Assembly (NCBI GenBank): GCA_038230215.1
Contig: JBBRNR010000007.1
Location: forward strand, 62,001 to 126,000
Direction: 5' to 3'
From: DASVRZ01 sp038230215
Lineage (GTDB): Bacteria; Verrucomicrobiota; Verrucomicrobiia; Chthoniobacterales; DASVRZ01
Length of the DNA stretch: 64,000 bases
Numbering within the stretch: position 1 is the first letter of the stretch; each line of letters starts with the position of its first letter. This document shows positions 17,396 to 26,166 of this stretch, one piece after another. Below the pieces are notes generated by a model, which had not been told where the DNA came from, did no database searches, and saw nothing but the letters and a program-made list of their open reading frames with translations. The position numbers were made by a program, and so were the translations under genes.

Positions 17396-17616
17396 AGGGC
17401 AGAGAATGCACCGCTCTAAGGATGATCGCACCTCGCCGTGCGAACGGTGAAAACAGAACCAAAGGCAGCAATTCTGCATTTTCTGTCGATTCCGCAGGAT
17501 CAAACGTAAGAGCAATGCTTGCTCTGTAGCCTCAAAGTCGATTTAATCTTGTTCAATAAAAAAACCTTGGCTTAAAGAAAGCAGCCTGAACGGAAATAAA
17601 AATCACCGCCACACCT

Positions 17617-18582
17617 ATGGATATTGAAGCAATTACCAACAAGTTCAACGAGGGTCTCCAAGCCTATTTGGGAGAAGCAGAATACGATTTTGATCTTGAG
17701 TCCCTAAGACTTTCCATCCGCATTAGCGGCACAAAGTGGAGTGGAATTGTCGATAAACCAATTGCAAAATTTCTTATCGACCTGGATCGACGACTAACCG
17801 AAGAATTAAGGGGTGCAGGCGTCGATATTCCCCTATCTGAACACGGATTAATTGCACTTAAAATCGAGGAGGGCTCTTTAGAAGCCTTTCTACAGTACTC
17901 CAAAGGAATCCTCTCTCAACTCGACAAAATGACCCTACGCGACAAAATCCTGATTTTGGCAGGGATACTCACCGCGCTTGGGATTATCTATGGACCGGAC
18001 ATAATTGATAAGCTCAATGCAGTGAAAGTCGAGGAGGTCCACGCGAGAATTGAGGAAGGGAAATCAAAGGAAAGATTGGATACCATCAAAGCTTTTACAA
18101 CGGTCTTGCAATCGGAACGGGAACTGCAACAGCCTTTGAGGGCTCTGATCGACAAGATGAGCCCAGATGACAAAATTTCTTTACCTGGTCACAAAGAGGG
18201 AGTTACCAAAGAGGTGGCGAAAAAAACCCTAGCGAAGGGCACTCGTCAAAAGCCGAAGCGCTATTACATAGATCATCGTTACATTGTTCATGATCTGCTG
18301 ACGAAAAATCCAAAAAATTGGCAAATTACACTCGTCTATGGAGACGTGGCATTCCGCGCAAAATTATTGATTACGACTGAAGAAATGACCGCTCTTCTCA
18401 CCGCATTTAATGAGGCACAGGTAAAAGGAGCGAACATATCACCTGACCTTCATGTCACTGCTGAGATCAATGAGAAAGGCATTACTTCAGCCGAGGTGGT
18501 CGGACTAGGGGCCGCCCGTGAAAATAGTCGCAAACTCAGCGAGGTCCTTGCCATAGAAGGTGCCTTAAAGGCCTCCAAATAG
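17617..18582 (+). CDS. Unknown protein with one membrane helix
   Basis: 321 residues, not recognised. The N-terminal part (1-105) looks like a mixed alpha/beta domain. One predicted membrane helix follows at about 108-126 ('DKILILAGILTALGIIYGP'), then a charged helical stretch (130-185) and a basic, beta-containing C-terminal domain (200-321). The layout of two soluble domains around a single helix could suit a membrane-anchored sensor or effector. It is transcribed away from the tail module across a 221-bp AT-rich gap. AT-rich like the rest of the island. Confidence 0.6.
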   Translation: MDIEAITNKFNEGLQAYLGEAEYDFDLESLRLSIRISGTKWSGIVDKPIAKFLIDLDRRLTEELRGAGVDIPLSEHGLIALKIEEGSLEAFLQYSKGILSQLDKMTLRDKILILAGILTALGIIYGPDIIDKLNAVKVEEVHARIEEGKSKERLDTIKAFTTVLQSERELQQPLRALIDKMSPDDKISLPGHKEGVTKEVAKKTLAKGTRQKPKRYYIDHRYIVHDLLTKNPKNWQITLVYGDVAFRAKLLITTEEMTALLTAFNEAQVKGANISPDLHVTAEINEKGITSAEVVGLGAARENSRKLSEVLAIEGALKASK

Positions 18583-18638
18583 AGGACGGAACCTCGAACA
18601 AGGCAACGAGGCCAACCCGGCGAAGACGAAAAAGGTTG

Positions 18639-19193
18639 CTATGGGAAATTATCACCGACGACATACAAGCCCGGACGGTAAACCTTCTCGCCTGCCATAT
18701 CCTTCAAGAGCGCTCTTACTTCTTTCGATGCCCTGGCAATTTGAAAGTCACAAAGCTCAATGATGCCAGGCAAACTGCTTTCGTCCAGATACAAGAGCGC
18801 CGGCACTGACTTGATCGATGCCCCTTTTCCCGATGGCGAAGGTGAAATGATAATGCGGGATTCGTAGGTGACCGGATGAGATCCGGGTTTGAGCACAAAA
18901 GATTTTGCAGCGACCAGATCCCTATGCGCGAAAATCGTGTTTCGATTTTTAATGAGATCATCGTGCGTGGACTGCATTTCCTCATTCTCAAAACCTACAG
19001 AATATTTTTTATTGAGAGAGCCTAATCCTTCTGCTGCCATAAATGGCCGTGTGTAAGTCGTTATTGCCCCCGCTACGCAGCCTGAATAGAGAGCGCCGGT
19101 GAGCTTGGTAAGCCTCACCTTCATGGCTTGTTCGGTAACCGCCTTGCACTCTCGAAAACTAACGGCCGCCAAATCGAGCCGCTTGAATTGCAT
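18639..19193 (-). CDS. Unknown protein with a HEPN-like RNxxxxH motif
   Basis: 184 residues from the ATG at 19193, which has AAGGAGG 8 nt upstream, the clearest Shine-Dalgarno site in the window; in-frame starts further upstream would place that site inside the gene. Near residue 83 the sequence 'HDDLIKNRNTIFAHRD' resembles the Rx4-6H catalytic motif of HEPN ribonucleases, as found in several abortive-infection proteins. The rest is unremarkable alpha/beta sequence. HEPN membership is a motif-level suggestion only. It is followed by a 149-residue gene upstream on the same strand with a terminator in between. Confidence 0.55.
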   Translation of the reverse strand: MQFKRLDLAAVSFRECKAVTEQAMKVRLTKLTGALYSGCVAGAITTYTRPFMAAEGLGSLNKKYSVGFENEEMQSTHDDLIKNRNTIFAHRDLVAAKSFVLKPGSHPVTYESRIIISPSPSGKGASIKSVPALLYLDESSLPGIIELCDFQIARASKEVRALLKDMAGEKVYRPGLYVVGDNFP

Positions 19194-19240
19194 GATCTGA
19201 GCCTCCTTCTTTTTATTCATTACGGATTTTCTCACGCGGA

Positions 19241-19274
19241 ATAAAAAAGGCGAGCACCCGAAAGTGCCCGCCTT
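19241..19274 (-). terminator. Rho-independent terminator, minus strand
   Basis: Read on the minus strand, AAGGCGGGCAC and GTGCTCGCCTT form a stem with one mismatch and a short loop (19247-19274), followed by a T-run. It lies 21 nt after the stop of the 149-residue gene. Confidence 0.85.
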
Positions 19275-19294
19275 CTGCTACGATTTTAGCCAGA

Positions 19295-19744
19295 TTATTC
19301 AGCCAGTGAACTGCTGGCCACTTTGGCCTGTAACGCATTCATCACGCCGTCCATTTCTTCCAGGCTGCGGAGAGCTTGGCTTTCAGCGGTGAGGCCATTT
19401 AGCTGATCCGCGAGGATTGCCAGGCTGGCCAGCGGACGCCTCGCGACGTTAAACGGCAGACTGGCGAGAGCGGAATAAACCTCCAGAAACGCCGTGGCAA
19501 TCGGTGTTTTCAGATGTGTCATTTGCTCGGCTAGCGCCTCGTCTGCATCCATTTCGGCAACGAAACATTCGATGTTTCTCTCGTCGCAGGGTGCATCGGG
19601 CGGGTTCCCGAATGCGGCGTTGAGTTCCTCAATTTTTCTGGCTACGGCTGGCGAGACGCTGATCCGAACCATTTCAGTCGATGGCTGTTCGCTTTCTGTG
19701 TGTTCTTGGTTATTCTGCCCGTGGGCTTGATCTTGGTTTTTCAT
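19295..19744 (-). CDS. Hypothetical acidic protein
   Basis: 149 residues from the ATG at 19744; the in-frame extension to 19855 is less likely. The first 25 residues are Q/E/N-rich and probably disordered. Then comes 'MVRISVSPAVARKIEELNAAFG', which could be the strand-helix of a small DNA-binding or antitoxin-like fold, and a helical acidic C-terminal part. Function unknown. Ended by a strong terminator, so it is the last gene of its transcript. Confidence 0.5.
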   Translation of the reverse strand: MKNQDQAHGQNNQEHTESEQPSTEMVRISVSPAVARKIEELNAAFGNPPDAPCDERNIECFVAEMDADEALAEQMTHLKTPIATAFLEVYSALASLPFNVARRPLASLAILADQLNGLTAESQALRSLEEMDGVMNALQAKVASSSLAE

Positions 19745-19864
19745 GTCAATGTTGGCTGGATCGGGTCCGCTGCCACGGTTGGTGCTAGTAACACCTTCCG
19801 TGGTCTTTTTTTGTGTGAATGCGTGTAGAGGGCGGACCCGGTTAGAACTCCACACGCAAAATCT

Positions 19865-20071
19865 TCAATCGCTAGGCTGGCGCGGTTGGCTTAGAATTTG
19901 TTCCAACTGCCTCAAAGCCAGGCCCCGAGGGGTTCGCCTGCCTTGTTCCCATTGAGAAAGCGTCATGGCCGGAATGCCCCATTCTTTGGCGGCTTGCACC
20001 TGAGTCAGGCCAAGTTCGGCACGTTTTGCTTTCAACTTCTCTTTGAGTTCCACGCAAGAGAAATAAGTCAT
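19865..20071 (-). CDS. XRE-family HTH regulator (small)
   Basis: 68 residues from the ATG at 20071; an in-frame start at 20125 would give 86. A single helix-turn-helix, 'LGLTQVQAAKEWGIPAMTLSQWEQGRRTP', fills most of the protein and matches Cro/CI-type XRE domains. Probably a Cro-like repressor or antitoxin regulating the flanking divergent genes. It is divergent from the 143-residue gene at 20171 with 100 bp between. Confidence 0.75.
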   Translation of the reverse strand: MTYFSCVELKEKLKAKRAELGLTQVQAAKEWGIPAMTLSQWEQGRRTPRGLALRQLEQILSQPRQPSD

Positions 20072-20170
20072 CGACTTAGTAGGGTCAAGCTTTTTCTGCT
20101 TCTCGGGGGGGACTTGATACACCAATAGGAGGTTGCTCTAGTGGCCTTCTACCGGATCTGATTCACTTGA

Positions 20171-20602
20171 ATGATGATAAACGAAATCAAGACCAGATTG
20201 AGACTTCACCACCTTTTCAATGAAAAGGAAAAGATTGCGAAGAATTATCACATGGACAAAAATAAAATTAGCTCGCCCAATGAAAAGGGCGCCGCTCTGG
20301 CAGAGGCCAGCTTTCAAAATGATCTCGTCCAGGATGAGATTGACACTCTAATTACACGTCATCTTACGCGACGGGCGAGTCGGTTATTTGTGCCTGTGCC
20401 TGATCCCTCTGAGGCATTGATGTGGAGGCCTAATGAATATTCTTTGGGATCTGTCCTAACGAATCACGGCATTGTTGAGCTTCGCAGGCGTATCCGGGAG
20501 GAAACTGAAGCCAGTAGGACGCTTTTCATCACGATCTTAACTTCTCTTACGGGAATCATCGGTGCCCTGACGGGTTTAGTCGCGATCTTCATGAAGAAAT
20601 AA
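20171..20602 (+). CDS. Small protein with C-terminal membrane anchor
   Basis: 143 residues. Charged helical N-terminal 110 residues, then one C-terminal membrane helix ('TLFITILTSLTGIIGALTGLVAIFMKK'), the layout of a tail-anchored protein. No family recognised. Divergent from the small XRE gene. Followed by 232 bp without a gene that carries a strong inverted repeat. Confidence 0.55.
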   Translation: MMINEIKTRLRLHHLFNEKEKIAKNYHMDKNKISSPNEKGAALAEASFQNDLVQDEIDTLITRHLTRRASRLFVPVPDPSEALMWRPNEYSLGSVLTNHGIVELRRRIREETEASRTLFITILTSLTGIIGALTGLVAIFMKK

Positions 20603-20703
20603 CGTTACAGGCTTAATCTTGTGCCCTGTTCGCCGACGTTCGCGGACGACTACAAGGGCTTCAAACGGTTTTCGTGAGGCTCGACAGCGGAGCGCGGGAA
20701 TTG

Positions 20704-20739
20704 AAAGGGCCTTACCGATGGACAGCGGGAAGGCCCTTT
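20704..20739. repeat. Inverted repeat, possible terminator
   Basis: AAAGGGCCTT (20704-20713) and AAGGCCCTTT (20730-20739) are exact inverted repeats with a 16-nt loop. The only T-run is the last part of the stem itself, so it could act as a weak bidirectional terminator. Nothing else is seen between 20603 and 20834. Confidence 0.55.
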
Positions 20740-20834
20740 GTTGCACTCCGGGATGCGCCGACTGATGATTCCCCAACGATTTATCGGCTTTGCAACGCGC
20801 TCAGAATCCATCATCGTTCCCAATTAGTCAATAA

Positions 20835-21230
20835 ATGACTGGTAAAATGCCCCGTCTCGAAAAATTTACTCACGCTGTGATCGATCATTTGGTCGCAACT
20901 GGTGCGATTCTCTACCTGCCAGAGCATTCTATTTATATCCTAATCGGGTACTGGGACTGGATAAATCGGCGGCAGATTTTCTACTTTGATGCTGTAAGCG
21001 ATAACGAGTTCGGCGCTCACGTCTTGGACTTCTACAAAGTGGAATCACCCGACAATTTAGGTGCTGAATTTTACGATTCTAAAGGCAAGTTGATTGCCTA
21101 TCTAAGCACCATCGAAGAGGCGGACACTGACGCCTTAGACGCCTACCGATTCGACTGGGAACAATGGGATGCAGACCGGGAATCTAAACTCCCATTTCTC
21201 GAATCCCTCAAGACTCGACTGTGTAAGTAA
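20835..21230 (+). CDS. Hypothetical acidic protein
   Basis: 131 residues, soluble, rich in Asp, Glu and aromatic residues ('YFDAVSDNEFGAHVLDFYKVESPDNLGAEFYDSKGKLIAYL'). Mostly beta in appearance. No family recognised. The last 23 bp overlap the end of the convergent XRE regulator gene. Confidence 0.5.
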   Translation: MTGKMPRLEKFTHAVIDHLVATGAILYLPEHSIYILIGYWDWINRRQIFYFDAVSDNEFGAHVLDFYKVESPDNLGAEFYDSKGKLIAYLSTIEEADTDALDAYRFDWEQWDADRESKLPFLESLKTRLCK

Positions 21231-21807
21231 GCTTTGTTTTGGGATCAAGCCGAGTTTTCAATTCGCGAGCAAAAATCACGACATTTTCGAGGTATGCAGC
21301 CTTCATGTCGCTATGGCCAGAAGCCACAGCGCTACATAGAGAGGTAATCACGGTTTGCTCAAGCTCCGCAATGGAGAGACGCATGGCCAGTTTTTCCGGG
21401 CCGCCTGCGAGCATTTGCTTTAGCCATTCGTCTTTCGATTGACTCCCCTCCCAAAGTTTTAAGGGTTCCTCTACGATCTGTTTGAACCCGAGAAAAAAAT
21501 CGACTTTGCGCTTGGGAAGTTTCATTTGATCGGCATTCAGTCCAAGCTGCTCAGGAGTGACGAACGGTCGTTTTTCCCCAACGCCAGTAGCCAGCCAGCG
21601 AGGGCTTAAATCCAAGCGTCGGCAAATAGCCATCCCGATCTCAAAAGGGAGTTTACTGACACCCTGCTCGTAGTTTGCCAGCGCCATCCTGGTTATTGAA
21701 ATCTCCTTAGCCAGCTCCTCTTGGCTAAATCTTTCCGTGGTGCGCTCTTCCCTAATGCGCACAAGAATTTTCCTCCGTGTCGTCTCATCGGTATCGGGCT
21801 TGGGCAT
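21208..21807 (-). CDS. XRE-family regulator, CI-repressor-like
   Basis: 199 residues from the ATG at 21807 (a GTG at 21831 is possible). N-terminal HTH 'FSQEELAKEISITRMALANYEQGVSKLPFEIGMAICRRL' (about residues 28-66), followed by a helical C-terminal region with no LexA-type protease signature. It is divergent from the gene at 21924, which also carries an HTH, so the pair is arranged like a phage repressor/early-gene switch. Binding sites would lie in 21808-21923. Confidence 0.75.
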   Translation of the reverse strand: MPKPDTDETTRRKILVRIREERTTERFSQEELAKEISITRMALANYEQGVSKLPFEIGMAICRRLDLSPRWLATGVGEKRPFVTPEQLGLNADQMKLPKRKVDFFLGFKQIVEEPLKLWEGSQSKDEWLKQMLAGGPEKLAMRLSIAELEQTVITSLCSAVASGHSDMKAAYLENVVIFARELKTRLDPKTKLTYTVES

Positions 21808-21923
21808 AGATGATTGTGCCGCAGTGACCACGTTAAAGCCAAAAGATTACCAGATAAATTATTTTGACAAGTTGTCGAAACGCTGTCACATATCGCCAAC
21901 TTTTTATTCTTTCCTCTACGATT

Positions 21924-22337
21924 ATGCCGCAGAATCCTATAGCAGCCGCCCCACCTCCGATTTCGAGCGCTCTGTTAAAATGCGGGTGGAACGTCAAGGA
22001 ACTGGCAAAATGCTTGGGAGTTGCTGAGATCACGCTTTACATCGCCTGGAATGGAAAAGGGAAGGGCCGCAGACTCCGCCGGAAGATCGAGAACATTACA
22101 GGACACCCGTTTTTCACGGAGCCCACCGAATTTCAGCGTCGGCGCGAGTCCATTGCCTTTTATGGGCTGGATATAGAAACGCTGACAAAAAGTGAGGCGC
22201 TGGCGTTAGCAAGAAAACTTCGGGTCAAAGGCTCAGTGCGGACTTCCAGACCGCAGATCGTTGCCCGACTGCTCGCCCACAAAGCGGAAACTCTCCAATT
22301 GATCCGCTTCCAACCAAAGAAACCCAAACAAAAATGA
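21924..22337 (+). CDS. Putative DNA-binding early protein
   Basis: 137 residues from the ATG at 21924. The segment 'NVKELAKCLGVAEITLYIAWNGKG' looks like a helix-turn-helix. 'DIETLTKSEALALARKLRVKGS' and 'RPQIVARLLAHKAE' are reminiscent of a SAP-like DNA-binding motif. The C-terminus is basic (KPKQK). It is the first gene after the divergent repressor and its stop overlaps the next start by 4 nt (ATGA). Role as a phage or island early regulator is inferred. Confidence 0.55.
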   Translation: MPQNPIAAAPPPISSALLKCGWNVKELAKCLGVAEITLYIAWNGKGKGRRLRRKIENITGHPFFTEPTEFQRRRESIAFYGLDIETLTKSEALALARKLRVKGSVRTSRPQIVARLLAHKAETLQLIRFQPKKPKQK

Positions 22338-22960
22338 GTAATCACATCAAACAAGTCACCGCCGCCACGCAAAAGCTCCGGGAGCTTCTTCAGAACTTCA
22401 CCGACCACGCCCAGCGCAAAATCGACCTCGCCAACGAGAAAGCGGAGTTGCAGGCAGTCATTGATAATTTCCTCAGCACAACCGACTTGCCTTCAGATGA
22501 GGCTCTTGGCCTCCTGACCTCCCGCCGCACAAAGATCGAGTGGATAGACGGCAATCTTCTCCTGTTGAACCGCCAAGAGGAGGGGAAATTAAGGGACGCT
22601 GCGACCGCCGCTACACAGTGCCGCGCAGCGCTAGAGAGTGCTAGAGCTCACGAAAAAGAAGTCGTAGTCGCTGCGGCCGAGAAGGCGAACAAACCTTTTG
22701 CGCCCGATACGCGAGATCCCCGGAATGGCGAGTTGCAAACTCCAGCGCGAGACCTTGCGGCCAGTCTCCCGATCATGCGGTATTTCGATTCCGATATTCT
22801 CACGGCGGATCGACCCCCTGATGATTATCCGCAGCCTCGGCGCAACGATCCGAAGGCATGGGATGCCCACGCTTTAAAATATGTCACTTCCGTCCTTGAT
22901 CTGGTCGAAAAATGGAAGGCGCAAAAATACAGTTTTGTTCCCGCGGACTTCGCTAAGTAA
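22334..22960 (+). CDS. Hypothetical coiled-coil protein
   Basis: 208 residues. The first 120 are heptad-rich and probably coiled coil ('KQVTAATQKLRELLQNFTDHAQRKIDLANEKAELQ'); the C-terminal part is proline-containing with a short helical end. Translationally coupled to the preceding HTH/SAP-like protein. The last 8 bp overlap the convergent DUF4411 gene. Function unknown. Confidence 0.55.
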   Translation: MSNHIKQVTAATQKLRELLQNFTDHAQRKIDLANEKAELQAVIDNFLSTTDLPSDEALGLLTSRRTKIEWIDGNLLLLNRQEEGKLRDAATAATQCRAALESARAHEKEVVVAAAEKANKPFAPDTRDPRNGELQTPARDLAASLPIMRYFDSDILTADRPPDDYPQPRRNDPKAWDAHALKYVTSVLDLVEKWKAQKYSFVPADFAK

Positions 22961-23342
22961 CTCCTTTCTTCTGGTCAAACGCAACACTTGCCCGACCCCG
23001 GACAAGATCTAATGGATGATTTGCATCGGCTTCTTCAAACTCTGCTTTGGGGTCGAGCAGACCGGGAAAACGGCCTTGAATGGTCAGTGCAAGGGATAGC
23101 ATTTCCTCATTTGGCACCCAGATGGAGGGCCGCGCATCGGCCCACACGGTCAATTCAGCCGTTCCCACTTTGCGGAGTTCCTCATCGACCAAAGCAGGCG
23201 CGAGGAAGCGTTGTTCCGCTACCAGCGCGTCCACTCGGCTTAGCAACGAGGGGAAGATGTCCGTTGGGTAATGGCGAATTTGCCAATCCATCAAGACATT
23301 CGTGTCCACCGCGTAAAGCGGCCTGCGCACAGCGTCACTCAT
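22953..23342 (-). CDS. DUF4411 PIN-like toxin
   Basis: 129 residues. 'LYAVDTNVLMDWQIRHYP' carries the first PIN-domain aspartate, and later acidic residues ('DEELRKVG' and 'EFEEADANHPLDLV') fit a PIN-type metal site. DUF4411 proteins are usually about 160 residues and are found beside HTH-ImmA proteins, as here. Probably a ribonuclease toxin. The start overlaps the end of the ImmA-like gene by 8 bp, so the two are translationally coupled with the putative antitoxin first. Confidence 0.75.
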   Translation of the reverse strand: MSDAVRRPLYAVDTNVLMDWQIRHYPTDIFPSLLSRVDALVAEQRFLAPALVDEELRKVGTAELTVWADARPSIWVPNEEMLSLALTIQGRFPGLLDPKAEFEEADANHPLDLVRGRASVAFDQKKGVT

Positions 23343-24528
23343 CCTCTCCTCGCAAGCCGGGGTGTGTCGTCAACGAGCCTTTTAACTTCTCGAAATGCTC
23401 CGCTTTGAGCTCGAGATAATGCGCCGCGTTCACGATGGTGATGCGGTTGGCGGAGAGTGCCTCCAGAACGACTTGGGTAAATGGTCGCCCGGCCCGGCCC
23501 AAGGTGTTGGTCACCGGGTGGGCAAAGCCGGACGACTTCGGCTTGAGCGTGGCGACATAGGCATCCCAGTCGCGCTTCCAACTTTGGTAATGCGCCCAAT
23601 CGAAGTAACCGGAGGCACGCAGCCGGGTGGCCATCGCCAGGGGCGTAATCTTGAAACGACGGGCCAGACCGCGCACATCGCCGATGTCCCAGCCATTGCG
23701 AGGAAAGCCGCCGGAGCGAATTTCCTGCGTCAGCATCGTCTCGGGCACCAGAGTGTGGCTCGCGGTCTCTTCGGCGAAACGCTCCACCTCGGCCCAAGCT
23801 TCACCACTCCGAGTTTCGCGCAACGCCGGGGCTTCCTCATGGCCAGCGGCCAGCATGAGATGGACGACCTCGTGGATGAGCGTGAAGGTGCGGGACTCCG
23901 GGCCTTCCTTGGAATTGATCGCGGCCACGGGCAGCGGGGCGCGGAGAAGTGATAAACCCCGTGCTTCTGAGAGGGGCACTTTTGGAAACTGAAAGACCAA
24001 TAGACCCATGTCCTCGGCGGCAGCACGCCACGCGGCCCATGCCTGCCATTCGTTGGCCCAGCCGCGTTGTGCATCGCTGCAGATCGCGAGGGCGGTGCGG
24101 AGTCGCCCAGCGACCGTGGCTGGAGCTTCGGACAGGTGAGCGATCAGGTCGAAAGCCGGGGTGGATTCCCCTAGCTCGACGAGAAGCTGGAGCATCGTTT
24201 CGCGGCGGGCAGACATCTTGCGCAGGGCGAGGCGTAGCTCGGGCGATTCCTGGCCCGGCACCACTCCGGGCAACCGACGATATTCTGCCGCCAAGGCAGG
24301 GACGACGGGAGGCTTCGGGCGGAAAAAGAGGCTCAGTGGGCGGTGGTAGAGCCGGGCCAGATTCTCCACCTGTTTCATGGTCGGCTGTTTGTCGCCCTGC
24401 TCCCACTCGGCCAGACGCTCCGCTTTGACATGGAGACGCTCCGCAGCGCGTTCCACCGGGTAGCCACTTTCCTCCCGAGCCCAGATGAGCACGGCGGGAG
24501 CGACAGGGGGTGGCTGGGTGACTGGCAT
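23335..24528 (-). CDS. HTH plus ImmA/IrrE-type metallopeptidase (putative antitoxin)
   Basis: 397 residues from the ATG at 24528. N-terminal XRE HTH ('YPVERAAERLHVKAERLAEWEQGDKQPTMKQVENLARLY', about 18-57). A central ImmA/IrrE zinc peptidase domain has the HExxH motif in 'FTLIHEVVHLMLAAG' and a downstream glutamate in 'EVERFAEETASHTLVPE'. A C-terminal region follows ('FDWAHYQSWKRDWDAYV'). ImmA-type proteins cleave repressors or act as regulators of linked toxins. Lies 97 bp downstream of hsdS on the same strand, so it could be expressed with the restriction genes. Confidence 0.85.
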   Translation of the reverse strand: MPVTQPPPVAPAVLIWAREESGYPVERAAERLHVKAERLAEWEQGDKQPTMKQVENLARLYHRPLSLFFRPKPPVVPALAAEYRRLPGVVPGQESPELRLALRKMSARRETMLQLLVELGESTPAFDLIAHLSEAPATVAGRLRTALAICSDAQRGWANEWQAWAAWRAAAEDMGLLVFQFPKVPLSEARGLSLLRAPLPVAAINSKEGPESRTFTLIHEVVHLMLAAGHEEAPALRETRSGEAWAEVERFAEETASHTLVPETMLTQEIRSGGFPRNGWDIGDVRGLARRFKITPLAMATRLRASGYFDWAHYQSWKRDWDAYVATLKPKSSGFAHPVTNTLGRAGRPFTQVVLEALSANRITIVNAAHYLELKAEHFEKLKGSLTTHPGLRGEDE

Positions 24529-24624
24529 GACGGCTAGAAGATGACGGGAAATGGCTTTTTCACAAGACTCCATCGCGGAGGCTGGCCAGGAAGCCCCCGA
24601 CTTTGGAAATGAGGAAATCGGTGG

Positions 24625-26166
24625 TCAACCTTTGGAGGGGCGTGGCTTCTTGGGTTTGGGGAGGGCGGCGAGGGCAGCGCGTTCGGAGCGGATGCGGGCG
24701 AGGAGGGCGGCGGCGGGTTCGTCGTTCGGGTCTTGGGGCACGAGTTCGCCCGCAAAGGCTTTTTTGAGAATGGATTGCCGCAAGGCTTCGACACGCAGGA
24801 GGTTGGCGTCGATGTCGGCTTCGAGAACGGCGGTAACGCTTAGCATCCGATCTATTTCTTCAACGATTTTGATTTGTTCAGCTATTGACGGAAGCGGAAG
24901 CGCAATAGCTTTTAACTCTTTGACTCCTTTAACATTAGGAATTGCGGTGCCAGTCGAATTGTCGAATATCGCTTTTTGAAATATTCCAGACCGGAATAGG
25001 TGGAGGAAATAACGGTGAGCTATCACCTTCTCGTTGAGTCTCACTCGTAGAAGTGCCTGATTGATGATGCCGATCTCATAGTTTTCGGGCACCCGAGTAA
25101 TCCGCCCAAGCGTCACACCGGAACAGCTAATCAGATAATCTCCAGCTTTCACCTCGAAAGCACGAAGCTCTTCAAACTTCTCTGGCGTTATGTAATAGCG
25201 GGCGAAGGAGCAGTCGTCATTAATTGGGCAGTATTGTTCGTAAACTTTGAATCCCGCTTTGACAAAAATTGACTTTGTTAGAGAGCTTCCGAATGGGCCG
25301 CGTTTGAACGCCCCGTCTTCGTGAGATAAAACCATTTCCCAGGAAACATTTGCCCATGATGGGGGTAGCTGCGAGGGATTGGTTAGATAAGGTTCAGTCG
25401 GCTCTTTGTATTTGCCTCGGCCTTGCCAATTTTTTTGCCGTTCGGTGCGGATGCGGATTAGGAGTTGGTCGGCGGATTCGAGTTGGTCGGCGTGGGTGGT
25501 GCGCCAGTCGGCGGTGAGCTTTCCTTCGAAGGCGTGTTTGAGGAGGGTCTGCCGATAGACCGCCAACTGCGCCCGTGCCAGTTTCAAATTCTCAATCCCC
25601 TGATCCAACTCCGAAAACAATTCCTCAATCTTCGCCACAATACGCTTCTGTTCGGCTAGAGGAGGCAGCGGAACCTGGAGTGTTTTGAAGCGCGCCAATG
25701 TTAAGTTAAGACCGCTGTCACTAATCCCGGTCTTCATTTCGTCGATCCGCTTCTTTGTGTCGTGCGACCGTAGAAATGCCTCCAAATAACTAGCTAGCGC
25801 GAGTCGAGGTTCGGTGCGAAACCGATACATTTTTCCCGAGATCATTAGACGCTTTGGGGTGGTGCGAACAAGACAAACAACACCGCAGCGCACTCGTGGA
25901 CCCGCGCAAGTTAGTAACAAATCTCCTTCCTCTACTTCAAGTAACGGATCGGGCTCCAAGATAGCGGGCAATTGTTTGTTGTGTTCAGGCTGAAACTCGC
26001 CGTCTTGAATCGCTGTTGTTTTTAACACCCCCCAATCGTCCTCTGTTTCCGCCGGGAAGCGTTCGCACTGCGGACTCCACCCCTGTCGCAGTGTTTGCTT
26101 GTTATCGAAAGGCAAGAGCACGTCTTCAATCCCTACTAATGACCAACTAACCAGATGATCTTTCAC
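24625..26166 (-). CDS. hsdS: Type I restriction specificity subunit HsdS
   Basis: 513 residues with two target-recognition domains (about 1-165 and 255-420). Each is followed by the conserved helical spacer with 'PLPPLAEQKRIVAKIEELFSELD' near residue 170 and 'LPLPSIAEQIKIVEEIDRML' near residue 425. 'RQTLLKHAFEGKLTADWR' and 'RQSILKKAFAGELVPQDPND' are the matching spacer ends. HsdS sets the bipartite DNA target of the complex. The GTG start overlaps the hsdR stop (GTGA). Both domains look intact. The methylase partner gene hsdM is not next to it. Confidence 0.95.
   Translation of the reverse strand: MKDHLVSWSLVGIEDVLLPFDNKQTLRQGWSPQCERFPAETEDDWGVLKTTAIQDGEFQPEHNKQLPAILEPDPLLEVEEGDLLLTCAGPRVRCGVVCLVRTTPKRLMISGKMYRFRTEPRLALASYLEAFLRSHDTKKRIDEMKTGISDSGLNLTLARFKTLQVPLPPLAEQKRIVAKIEELFSELDQGIENLKLARAQLAVYRQTLLKHAFEGKLTADWRTTHADQLESADQLLIRIRTERQKNWQGRGKYKEPTEPYLTNPSQLPPSWANVSWEMVLSHEDGAFKRGPFGSSLTKSIFVKAGFKVYEQYCPINDDCSFARYYITPEKFEELRAFEVKAGDYLISCSGVTLGRITRVPENYEIGIINQALLRVRLNEKVIAHRYFLHLFRSGIFQKAIFDNSTGTAIPNVKGVKELKAIALPLPSIAEQIKIVEEIDRMLSVTAVLEADIDANLLRVEALRQSILKKAFAGELVPQDPNDEPAAALLARIRSERAALAALPKPKKPRPSKG

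Noticed and set aside
20603..20834. Second copy of the tRNA-Leu 3' end (attR)
   Set aside because: Scanned here and at 28950-29373 for GTTCGAGTCC and CAGCGGCA strings; no match was seen.
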